A stretch of DNA of 64,000 nucleotides, taken from positions 1 to 64,000 of IMG/VR virus record IMGVR_UViG_3300022602_000004; one strand, given 5' to 3'. A model generated the notes under the pieces. That model was not told the DNA's origin and searched no databases. It saw nothing but the letters and a program-made list of their open reading frames with translations. Both the position numbers and the translations under genes were made by a program. Below, in pieces: positions 41,370-48,794 of this stretch (positions within the stretch are counted from its first letter, which is position 1; every line of letters begins with the position of its first letter). The DNA comes from a virus.

Positions 41370-42920
41370 ATGAACAAAAACCTCACGAACCAGGTTCAAG
41401 TCCTATACAACCGAGCTTTAGCGCTAAAAAATCAAGGACAAGCACAGGCATCTTTAGCCGAGTGCGACAGAATACTAAGCATAGTACCAAAGCAGTTTGA
41501 CGCCTTAATCTTAAAAGGTATTATTCTTGGTGAACATGGTAAACAAATAGACGCACTTACTTTTTTTAATGATGCGTTAAGTGTCAAAAAAGACCCAGCA
41601 ATTCTTAATAATAGGGCAAATATTTACCAGCAAATGAAGCAATTTGACCTTGCTATGGAAGATTATGACGCTGCAATTAAGTTAAATCCGCGGTTTTTAG
41701 AGGGTCATTATAATAAAGCAAACTGCTATAAAGAACTAAATCAATACCGCGAAGCTATTATTTGGTACAAAAAAGCCTTAAAAATCAACCCTAAATACTT
41801 CCATGCTTGGAATAATATGGGGCTTTGCTGTCAGTCTATACAAGACTTTGAAGGTGCTTTAGCAGCTTGCCAAGAAGCAGTCAAGATTGAACCCAATAAC
41901 TATGTAATCTATAACAACATGGGGTTTACCCTACATGTGCTAATGCGCCTAGATGAGTCTATTGCAGCTTTTAAAAAATCCATAGAACTTAACCCAGAAC
42001 AAACTGATTCCAAATTTAATATCGGGTTTGTTTATCTTTTAAAAGGTGATTTAGAAAAAGGCTGGGCTGGGCATGAAGAACGCTGGAAAAATAAGTACCG
42101 TCCCGCAGCTTTACCTAGAGTTTGGAATGGCGAGGATTTAACAGGAAAGACCATTTATATTGTCCATGAACAAGGCTTGGGAGATACTATTCAGTTTATC
42201 CGCTACGCCAAGCAATTAAAGGCTGCGGGGACTGCTAAGATTATTGCGGGGGTTAAGCCAGAAATAGTTAAGTTGGTAAGCTCTATGCCCGAAATAGACG
42301 TTATTAACGCTGATCCTAAGTTTATTCCTGAGTATGACTATCAGTGTCCTATGATGTCGCTCCCATATGTATTTAAGACTAGGGTTGACAATATTCCGTA
42401 TCACAGATACTTTTCTGCAGATCCAGAAAAAGTAGCATATTTTAATACCAAAATGGGACCAAAAACCCGATTACGAGTAGGATTAGTGTGGTCGGGCGGG
42501 TTTCGTGCGGATCAGCCAGAAATCTGGGCGGTTAATGAAAGAAGAAATATTAAACCGGAAAAGCTAGCTGAAATATATAACCCTAATATTGAGTTTTTTA
42601 ACCTGCAATTTGGTGCTAAAGAGTTACCTTTTCCTATGGTTGATTTAATGCATGAGGTAAAAGATTTTTCAGACACGGCAGCTATTATTGAAAATCTGGA
42701 CCTAGTTATTAGTGTAGATACTTCTACTGCCCACGTAGCAGGCGCTATGGGAAAAGAGGTGTGGATGCTTAACCGTTTTGATACTTGCTGGCGTTGGTTA
42801 GAAGACCGTAAAGACTCTCCTTGGTATCCTAGCTTTACCATCTATCGCCAAGAAAAATTTAATAACTGGGATAACGTAGTTGCTGATATTAAAAGGGATT
42901 TAAATGCAAGAGCAAAATAG
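41370..42920 (+). CDS. TPR-glycosyltransferase (OGT/GT41-like)
   Basis: The 516-residue protein has about six tetratricopeptide repeats in residues 8-220 (for example A-L-A-L-K-N-Q-G-Q-A, and Y-K-K-A-L-K-I-N-P-K-Y-F-H-A-W-N-N-M-G). A GT-B catalytic domain follows with H-E-Q-G-L-G-D-T-I-Q-F-I-R-Y-A and the sugar-nucleotide site V-D-T-S-T-A-H-V-A-G-A-M-G. Relatives transfer sugars to Ser/Thr of proteins (OGT) or act in surface sugar synthesis. It is the first gene of a four-gene plus-strand cassette, overlapping the next by 17 nt. Confidence 0.9.
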   Translation: MNKNLTNQVQVLYNRALALKNQGQAQASLAECDRILSIVPKQFDALILKGIILGEHGKQIDALTFFNDALSVKKDPAILNNRANIYQQMKQFDLAMEDYDAAIKLNPRFLEGHYNKANCYKELNQYREAIIWYKKALKINPKYFHAWNNMGLCCQSIQDFEGALAACQEAVKIEPNNYVIYNNMGFTLHVLMRLDESIAAFKKSIELNPEQTDSKFNIGFVYLLKGDLEKGWAGHEERWKNKYRPAALPRVWNGEDLTGKTIYIVHEQGLGDTIQFIRYAKQLKAAGTAKIIAGVKPEIVKLVSSMPEIDVINADPKFIPEYDYQCPMMSLPYVFKTRVDNIPYHRYFSADPEKVAYFNTKMGPKTRLRVGLVWSGGFRADQPEIWAVNERRNIKPEKLAEIYNPNIEFFNLQFGAKELPFPMVDLMHEVKDFSDTAAIIENLDLVISVDTSTAHVAGAMGKEVWMLNRFDTCWRWLEDRKDSPWYPSFTIYRQEKFNNWDNVVADIKRDLNARAK

Positions 42921-43671
42921 CCCGCTTTTTTATAGCGAAGGTGGGGTCGGAGATACACTTCAACATTTACCTTTTATGGTGCTAAATAAAAAAGCTCGCT
43001 ACTGTATGATGAATCATTACAAAGGTGCTAAAGAACTTTTAAAGTACTTAGGCATAAAACCTGAGCATACATTTCATTACAAAACGGACATACAAAAATT
43101 AGAACTGTTAAAAGGCATGGGTTTAAAAGAACCTATGCAACAGGTGCCTAGAACAAAATATTTTAGTTCCAATCCGTTCCCACAGCAAAAACCTTTGTTT
43201 ACTAACGGTAAACCCGTAGTCGGCGTGCATTTATGTGGTAGTAAGTTTTCTTCGGATCAATATATTAAAAATGGTGTAGCAACTAAAACTATTCCATCTA
43301 GCATTATTAAAGACTTAAATGACTATAACGTTATAGTTTTTGGACTTCCGGAAGAAGTTAGTAGGTTAAATTTAAAACAATCCGACACCTTAAAAACAAT
43401 AACTTTTTTAGATATAGCTAAAAGCCTATCTTATGTAGGGCAATGTGCGGCTGTAATCGGCGCTGATAGTTCTATAAAAACTATGAGTTCAATGCTCAAA
43501 ATACCAACCTTTGTTTGGGTGTCAGACCACGCAGACTATTTTAGAGACGCTGTATTTATTAACCCTTATGTAGACGATGGGGTAATAAAGGTATTTAGGT
43601 ATAAAAATGCTTTTGCACAACGGCATGATGGCATGAACGCGACCCACGAATTTTTAAAAGGAGTTTTATGA
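42904..43671 (+). CDS. GT-B-fold glycosyltransferase-like protein
   Basis: The 255-residue protein begins S-E-G-G-V-G-D-T-L-Q-H-L-P, matching the G-x-G-D-x-L/I-x-x-x-P start of family 9-type transferases, and has V-V-G-V-H-L-C-G-S-K-F-S-S and A-V-I-G-A-D-S-S-I-K-T-M, in the place of the usual D-S-x-x-x-H site, where Lys replaces His. It resembles the C-terminal domain of the preceding gene. Activity is likely but the donor sugar is unknown. Confidence 0.75.
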   Translation: MQEQNSPLFYSEGGVGDTLQHLPFMVLNKKARYCMMNHYKGAKELLKYLGIKPEHTFHYKTDIQKLELLKGMGLKEPMQQVPRTKYFSSNPFPQQKPLFTNGKPVVGVHLCGSKFSSDQYIKNGVATKTIPSSIIKDLNDYNVIVFGLPEEVSRLNLKQSDTLKTITFLDIAKSLSYVGQCAAVIGADSSIKTMSSMLKIPTFVWVSDHADYFRDAVFINPYVDDGVIKVFRYKNAFAQRHDGMNATHEFLKGVL

Positions 43672-44369
43672 ACTACGTTATATCTTTAACACGCACCCCA
43701 GAACGTCTTAATTCGTTTTTAAACAATAACCAACATATGGATTTTCAGATATTTGATGCTATAGATGGTACGGATTTACAGCCTTTTGGTCAATATAATA
43801 AGTACGCCCGCGCGAACGCATTATCTCATATTGCTCTTTGGAAAAAGTGCGCCTCTGGCAACGAAGATTTTTTAATTTGTGAAGATGATGCTGAACTGCA
43901 TAAAGACTTGCAAAGAGCTTTGAATGGTTTAAAAGAAGCTAAACACCCTTATGATTTTATTGCGTGGGGGTGGAATTTCGATGCTGAACTTTTTGCCAGT
44001 ATTTTCCCAACGCTAAGTCCAGTTAGTATGCGGTTTAGTCCACAACATATGGGAAAGAATAAACAAACTTATCTTAATACTCCAGTAGACCCTGTGTTTA
44101 TGCAATTACACTATTTGTTTGGTAGCTGTTGTTATTCAATCAGTCCAGAAGGAGCTAAAAGATTTTTGGAGATTTTAAACCCGTTAACAGAAGTAGTTAC
44201 CGCGGAAATACCAGATATTAGAACTTGGAGTTTTCAACCACCCGGCATGGATTGCGCTATGGCTGCAGCGTTTGCTAAAACACTAAGCGTAGTTTGTTTT
44301 CCGCCACTGGCATTAACTATGAACGACCACACAATTAGTACGGTACATGGCAAATATGACCAAGCTTAA
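43668..44369 (+). CDS. glycosyltransferase family 25-like
   Basis: Residues 3-15 read Y-V-I-S-L-T-R-T-P-E-R-L, followed by D-A-I-D-G, A-L-S-H-I-A-L-W and L-I-C-E72-D-D74-A-E-L. This is the GT25 order (LPS beta-galactosyltransferase and collagen glucosyltransferase types); E-D-D is the metal site. The protein is 233 residues, the usual length. Its 4-nt overlap with the gene before indicates a shared transcript. Confidence 0.88.
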   Translation: MNYVISLTRTPERLNSFLNNNQHMDFQIFDAIDGTDLQPFGQYNKYARANALSHIALWKKCASGNEDFLICEDDAELHKDLQRALNGLKEAKHPYDFIAWGWNFDAELFASIFPTLSPVSMRFSPQHMGKNKQTYLNTPVDPVFMQLHYLFGSCCYSISPEGAKRFLEILNPLTEVVTAEIPDIRTWSFQPPGMDCAMAAAFAKTLSVVCFPPLALTMNDHTISTVHGKYDQA

Positions 44370-44910
44370 TTTAGGTTGTGGGGGCAACATCTTTCCGGGG
44401 TATGTCAACGTAGGTTTTGAAGATGGTAAAGAAGACTCTGAGTTGTATATGAATTGCGACTTAAGTAAGGATTTTCCATTTAAAGACGTAGACGTTATTT
44501 ACAACTGCCATTTTTTAGAACATTTAAGTTATTACGACGGGATTGAGTTTTTACGTAAGTGTTACGCAGCCATGAATGATGGGGCAGTTATGCGCATTGT
44601 GGTTCCTGATTTGGCTTTGTGGTGTTTGAAATATTTACAGCATGATAGGGCGTTTTTGGATGCATATCGCAACGCTTATCTTGGTCCTGACTATCCTACA
44701 GACGGTTCAATCTTTATGGGTATGCTACACAATCATGGGCATAAGATGGGTTGGGATTATGAAACGCTATACTTTTTACTAACATGGTGTGGGTTTAAAG
44801 AAGTAAAACAAACTAAATATCGTGAAAGTTGTCTAACAGATATTGATATGTTAGAGCCAGTTAATCCTGGTAGGGAACTAGAAAGCCTTTGCGTAGAGTG
44901 TTATAAATAA
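44347..44910 (+). CDS. SAM-dependent methyltransferase, class I
   Basis: The 187-residue protein has motif I L-N-L-G-C-G-G-N, a following strand Y-V-N-V-G-F, and the region V-D-V-I-Y-N-C-H-F-L-E-H-L with the catalytic-loop pattern of methyltransferase type 11 and a H-H-x-H-K-x-G-W-like site (H-N-H-G-H-K-M-G-W). Start 44347 overlaps the GT25 end by 23 nt; ATG 44356 is an alternative. It may methylate a sugar or its precursor. It is the last cassette gene. Confidence 0.85.
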   Translation: MANMTKLNLGCGGNIFPGYVNVGFEDGKEDSELYMNCDLSKDFPFKDVDVIYNCHFLEHLSYYDGIEFLRKCYAAMNDGAVMRIVVPDLALWCLKYLQHDRAFLDAYRNAYLGPDYPTDGSIFMGMLHNHGHKMGWDYETLYFLLTWCGFKEVKQTKYRESCLTDIDMLEPVNPGRELESLCVECYK

Positions 44911-44938
44911 AAAACCCCGCCTTGTGAGCGGGGTTCTT
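44908..44938. terminator. bidirectional hairpin terminator
   Basis: AACCCCGC (44913-44920) pairs with GCGGGGTT (44928-44935). On the minus strand a long U-run (TTTTTTATTT) follows, so it stops transcription from the major capsid gene; on the plus strand GTTCTTG is weaker but may end the cassette transcript. It isolates the cassette from the capsid operon. Confidence 0.88.
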
Positions 44939-44954
44939 GTTGGGGCTTACTAGA

Positions 44955-45857
44955 TTAGTAAGAACCGTAGATTCCCAAAGGATCAGAAACACCGAAGGAA
45001 TAACGCTCACGAGACTTGTAACGTACGTTACCAGTATCAAAGTCGCCGTCCATGCTGTTCTGCAATGGGATACGAACAAAGTGCTTCAAACCGTTTGGAA
45101 CATCAGTGGTCAAGAACCATGCATTGGTTGCGGTCAAGAAGTGGTTAATTGTGTAACCTTCTGGAACAGAACCGTTGTTCTTAATTGCATTGATGTCGTT
45201 GTTGTTAGTACCAACACGGAGTTCAGTGTCGAGCAAACGAGTTGCAACGAACTGGAGTGCAGGTGGAACAACTAACTTCTTAGGTTTAGCAGCGATCAAC
45301 AGACCACGCTCATCAGTCCAAGCAGCGATTTGAATAACAGCATTTTCCAACGCGGTTTCATTCAAGTCAGCAGGAGTAGATGGAGTGTTGGCGTTAACAC
45401 CGCCAGAAATCAAAGGATGTGCGGTAGAGAACAAAGGCTGGCCGTCACCGTAGGTAACTTGGCTGTTAAAACCGTTGTTCAAAACTGCAGCAGCTTTAAC
45501 CTGTTTGGTGTAAGCCATAGCACGAGCTAAGCCTTTGGTGTAGCGAGCAGATAAAGAATCATAGAGGTTGTCCTCGATTGCCTCTTCTGTCAAGCTAAAG
45601 CCAAGAGCAATAGTTTCGTGGTTGTAACGTGCAGTCCATGCTTCTTGCGCGTTGTCGTAAGCGATGGCTTGGCCTTCGTTCTTGACTGGTGCAGCGCTAA
45701 AGCCGGACAGTTTTGTTTCTTCTTCAAAAGAACGCTCAGAGGTCTCAGTTTCATAGATCTCTTTGTGTTCTTCACCGTAGCGAGCATACTCAAGTCCGAA
45801 CAAAGCGTTCAAGCCTGGGAGCAACTCTTTCAGTAGTTGTGCGCGTGAAATAGCCAT
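44955..45857 (-). CDS. major capsid protein, Mu gpT-like
   Basis: The 300-residue protein matches the Mu-type head subunit pattern: E-R-S-F-E-E-E-T-K-L-S-G-F (extended loop), I-A-Y-D-N-A-Q-E, T-A-R-Y-N-H-E-T-I-A-L-G-F, E-E-A-I-E-D-N-L-Y, A-R-Y-T-K-G-L-A-R-A-M, and a helix-beta end. It builds the icosahedral head. The gene uses more C/G-ended codons than its neighbours, as expected for high expression. Strong terminator follows. Confidence 0.93.
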   Translation of the reverse strand: MAISRAQLLKELLPGLNALFGLEYARYGEEHKEIYETETSERSFEEETKLSGFSAAPVKNEGQAIAYDNAQEAWTARYNHETIALGFSLTEEAIEDNLYDSLSARYTKGLARAMAYTKQVKAAAVLNNGFNSQVTYGDGQPLFSTAHPLISGGVNANTPSTPADLNETALENAVIQIAAWTDERGLLIAAKPKKLVVPPALQFVATRLLDTELRVGTNNNDINAIKNNGSVPEGYTINHFLTATNAWFLTTDVPNGLKHFVRIPLQNSMDGDFDTGNVRYKSRERYSFGVSDPLGIYGSY

Positions 45858-45871
45858 TATTTAGCTCCTAA

Positions 45872-46744
45872 TTAAACGCCAGTGGCATTGAAGTAGCTAT
45901 GGTAACCGAAGTTCCATGTTACTAATGCTTCTGGGTAGCCAGTGAATGAGAACTGCGCTGCAGTAGATTGAGCTGTTGTAACTGCTTGGCTCAAAGTAAC
46001 TGTAGTGCCGTTTACGGATGTAACCCAAGTATTGGAACCAGCGTTAATGCCAGGACCAGCTACTACCATACCTGCTTGTAAACCGGTAACAGCAGCAGAT
46101 AAAGTCAAAGTTGTGGAGCTGGTTGTGCCAGTGCCGGTAACAGTGACAGCAGATGCTGTAACAAGTTGGACAATACGGAATGGAGCGGTTGTAGTTAATG
46201 GGCTAGCTACGCCAGTACCAATAGCGGTAGTAGCAATAGCGATACCAGCAGATGAATCACCAGTAGTTGTTGAGCCAGTGTTACTATTAGCGTTACCAAG
46301 GTAGTAAGCATTAGAACCAATGAAAGCTGGGTTAATGTACTGAATGGTAGAGCTGTTAGAACCTTGGGACAATACAACTGCTTGGAATACTGCTTGTGGA
46401 TCATCTACAACGTAACCAATTGCGTCAGGAGCGGTTGTGCCGGCCTGATAGAACTGATAACGGTTTTTACCGTAGATAGGACCACCTGTTGTTGAATATT
46501 CGCAACCAACGAAAACGCCGATAGTACCAGCAGTACCACCGTTAGCGGTTGTTGGGGCTAGAGTTGAAGCAACCAGTGTGCCTGCTGCTGTGCCAACACC
46601 AATTTGAACAACGTCGCCGTTGAACAAGCTAGTAGCATAGCCATTGTAGATCGGAAACATGCGGGTAGAACCAGCAAATACACGACCACCAATGAGGTTA
46701 ACTGGCTTTAGTCCGTAAGGACCTTGTACTGTAGGATAAGCCAT
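45872..46744 (-). CDS. capsid-associated structural protein
   Basis: The 290-residue, Gly/Ser/Thr-rich beta protein starts A-Y-P-T-V-Q-G-P-Y-G-L-K-P-V and contains G-R-V-F-A-G-S-T-R. It sits directly before the major capsid gene in transcription order, a place where decoration or minor capsid proteins are common in this phage type. An inserted beta module (about 195-270) has T-L-T-L-S-A-A-V-T-G-L. Specific role not known. Confidence 0.7.
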   Translation of the reverse strand: MAYPTVQGPYGLKPVNLIGGRVFAGSTRMFPIYNGYATSLFNGDVVQIGVGTAAGTLVASTLAPTTANGGTAGTIGVFVGCEYSTTGGPIYGKNRYQFYQAGTTAPDAIGYVVDDPQAVFQAVVLSQGSNSSTIQYINPAFIGSNAYYLGNANSNTGSTTTGDSSAGIAIATTAIGTGVASPLTTTAPFRIVQLVTASAVTVTGTGTTSSTTLTLSAAVTGLQAGMVVAGPGINAGSNTWVTSVNGTTVTLSQAVTTAQSTAAQFSFTGYPEALVTWNFGYHSYFNATGV

Positions 46745-46760
46745 TTAAATCTCCTAAAAA

Positions 46761-47213
46761 TTATTGAGAACCACTTCCAAACGTAACAGTAGACTTCCGC
46801 TCCATAAAGATTGGCATTCTAGAGTCACTTTGGCGCATTAAATTATTGTCTACAGCCTCTGCCTGTTGAGATGTTTGTTTAGCTTCGTAGTCCATACGTT
46901 GCTGCACTAACTCTTCAGGGATTTTGCAGAGCAATAACCCGCCAATCTCGATATTGTCTTTATATTGACCTTCGCGACTAGCTAACAGTTTATATTTTGG
47001 TTGTTCGTCTACATGGACAGGTTCCCAACCCTCACGAAATTTCGCAGAAATATTGCGGGGATCAGCATTGTTCAACATGGATACACGAATCCAGCGATAG
47101 GCATAACCAGCCTGTTTATCAGGCTCAGGGAGAAGTTCAGGTGGCATCCACTGTTTAGGACGCTCTGTAATTTCACGGTTTTCCATCTCACGTTTTAATC
47201 TATTTGTTGCCAT
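46761..47213 (-). CDS. conserved head-gene-cluster protein (150 aa)
   Basis: The protein begins with R-L-K-R-E-M-E-N-R, then P-P-E-L-L-P-E-P, W-I-R-V-S-M-L-N, R-E-G-W-E-P-V and L-C-K-I-P-E-E-L-V. This order is one I recall between scaffold and capsid genes in environmental podoviruses ("R-x-G-W-x-P-V"). No function is known. A head assembly role is likely. Confidence 0.8.
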   Translation of the reverse strand: MATNRLKREMENREITERPKQWMPPELLPEPDKQAGYAYRWIRVSMLNNADPRNISAKFREGWEPVHVDEQPKYKLLASREGQYKDNIEIGGLLLCKIPEELVQQRMDYEAKQTSQQAEAVDNNLMRQSDSRMPIFMERKSTVTFGSGSQ

Positions 47214-47215
47214 TT

Positions 47216-48181
47216 TTAGGCCTCCAATTTGCTAAGTTCACGGGCGTACTGCTCAGGGGATAAGCCAAGTTTCTTTGACAGAGCCACCTGCGTTTTGGTT
47301 AATACAATCTTTTTGGAAGATGTACTGCGCTTCGCGGGAGCCACGACCGTACTTAATTTCGTACGCTGAGGTTTCTCGTCCTCATCGTTTCTTACCACTT
47401 CGCCAAATTCCTCCGGGAATCGACGTTTTACTTCTTTGTCGATAGACTTATAGTACTCATCGGTACCAACAAAGCCCATACCATATTTCTCTTGTAGTTC
47501 TTCGTGGACACCCTCAGCATATTTGCGCATCGACTTCTTAGCCGGATCTACAAACCACTGATTACGTGATACCCATTCAGCAACTTTAGGGTCCATCTGC
47601 TGTTGAGCAGCTGGTCTTTGTTGTATTTGTACATCATTTTCCAGTTTTTGTACAGTATTTTTAAACTTCTTTGACTTATCCAGCTTGATTTGAGCCTTCA
47701 TTAACTGCTCTTGAGCTTCTAATAGCTTATCAGCATCACCAGAGTCATAAGCTTCCTTATATTCTCGTTTGGCTTTTTCTAATTCAGCTTTAGCAGTTGA
47801 CTTATAACTATCATTTAGCTCTTTTTCACCATAATGAATTGCGTTTTTAAGGCGTTTATTTTCATCAAGGATAGCTTGCGCTGCTTTTAAGGCTTCTTGC
47901 TGCTCGCGTAGGGCTGCTTCTTTAGCACGTCTTTCTTCGTGCCAAGCCTTTTTATACTGGGCAAACTTTTCTTTTACGTTTTTAGAGTATTCTTCAGACT
48001 CATCTAAAGCCTCTAGTTGTTCCTTAGCTTCTGGGTCTAGTGGCTTTCTATTGCGGTCTTCTTTAGGAGTGTCGTCAACAATCTCAACGCTAAACTCCTC
48101 TTCATCCAATGTATCTACAGCTGTATCTACGGGTTTACCCTGATCTTCCATTTCATCAGGAAATTTGAATTCTTCTGGCAT
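47216..48181 (-). CDS. capsid scaffolding protein candidate
   Basis: The 321-residue protein is acidic at the N-terminus, then long charged coiled coil (about 80-190, K-K-A-W-H-E-E-R-R-A-K-E-A-A-L), a Q-rich spacer and a basic C-terminal helix-turn-helix-like end. Scaffold proteins just upstream of the capsid gene usually have this coiled-coil plus basic tail plan. No sequence motif proves it. Confidence 0.75.
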   Translation of the reverse strand: MPEEFKFPDEMEDQGKPVDTAVDTLDEEEFSVEIVDDTPKEDRNRKPLDPEAKEQLEALDESEEYSKNVKEKFAQYKKAWHEERRAKEAALREQQEALKAAQAILDENKRLKNAIHYGEKELNDSYKSTAKAELEKAKREYKEAYDSGDADKLLEAQEQLMKAQIKLDKSKKFKNTVQKLENDVQIQQRPAAQQQMDPKVAEWVSRNQWFVDPAKKSMRKYAEGVHEELQEKYGMGFVGTDEYYKSIDKEVKRRFPEEFGEVVRNDEDEKPQRTKLSTVVAPAKRSTSSKKIVLTKTQVALSKKLGLSPEQYARELSKLEA

Positions 48182-48190
48182 ATATACTCC

Positions 48191-48604
48191 TTAAATAAAT
48201 TTACGTGTAATGCCGCGTGGGTCTTGAACTACAGCCTCTACGGAATCGTCATTAATAATGCGGAACTCACGACCGTGAATTACTAAGCGTGTACCAGCAT
48301 TGGGGCGTGTCAGGACAAAATCACCTTCTTGACAATACGCTCCAGTTGGAAAACGCTCTGGGTCTTTATAGCAATCTGGTCCCATCTTGACCACAAAAAG
48401 AACTGTGGTTAGAAGTTCGTCATGCCGACGAGTTTCGTCTGATTTAAGGATGCCACTATCAAAAGCTTCTTCTGCTTCTGGGATTGCGCACAAAATGCGA
48501 TATCCTTTTGGCTCGGGAAGTTGTTTGGCTTTCTCTTCTGCTTCTCTCATTACTGCTCGTAAGTCAATCGCTTGACTTAAATCTACTACCGTTTGGTCAC
48601 TCAT
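48191..48604 (-). CDS. GroES-like co-chaperonin
   Basis: The 137-residue protein has the GroES barrel pattern: G-Y-R-I-L-C-A-I-P, S-G-I-L-K-S-D-E-T, a mobile-loop region, V-V-K-M-G-P-D-C-Y, and G-D-F-V-L-T-R-P-N-A-G-T and I-I-N-D-D-S-V-E-A-V. It probably replaces host GroES to help fold the phage capsid, as T4 gp31 does. Location between portal and scaffold fits. The predicted mobile loop does not clearly show the host I-V-L tripeptide, so binding to GroEL is untested. Confidence 0.8.
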   Translation of the reverse strand: MSDQTVVDLSQAIDLRAVMREAEEKAKQLPEPKGYRILCAIPEAEEAFDSGILKSDETRRHDELLTTVLFVVKMGPDCYKDPERFPTGAYCQEGDFVLTRPNAGTRLVIHGREFRIINDDSVEAVVQDPRGITRKFI

Positions 48605-48794
48605 CGGAGTTCTCCATAGTTTTATTAAGGTCAGTTATAAAGTTTCGTGCGGCAAAGAGACCTTTTACTTCTCCGCATACTTTTTTGTAGTCTTCAATCG
48701 TCTTACAGTTGTCGTCTGCTAAGCTTTCTTGAAGTTGCAAAATCCGTTCATCTAGTTGTCGTACTATATGACTTAAAGCCTGGTGGGCATCCAT
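48597..48794 (-). CDS. small helical protein (65 aa)
   Basis: A single charged helix-rich protein (I-V-R-Q-L-D-E-R-I-L-Q-L-Q-E-S-L) with C-G-E-V-K-G-L-F-A-A-R-N-F-I-T-D-L, a small phage protein pattern I recall between portal and capsid genes. Overlaps both neighbours. Possible assembly helper. Confidence 0.75.
   Translation of the reverse strand: MDAHQALSHIVRQLDERILQLQESLADDNCKTIEDYKKVCGEVKGLFAARNFITDLNKTMENSDE

Larger units (their letters stand above)
41241..41402 (-). pseudogene. possible 3' remnant of a late gene
   Basis: A reverse-strand frame without a good start codon stays open for 53 codons and ends with TAA directly at the ribosome site of the 40528-41229 gene, exactly as real genes do in this block. 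The last part reads S-V-E-L-Q-H-L-G-D-Y-L-Y-R and then N-A-M-I-G-T-G-T-F-A, which looks protein-like. It overlaps the start of the glycosylation cassette. It may be the end of a gene cut by that insertion, or chance. Confidence 0.3.
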
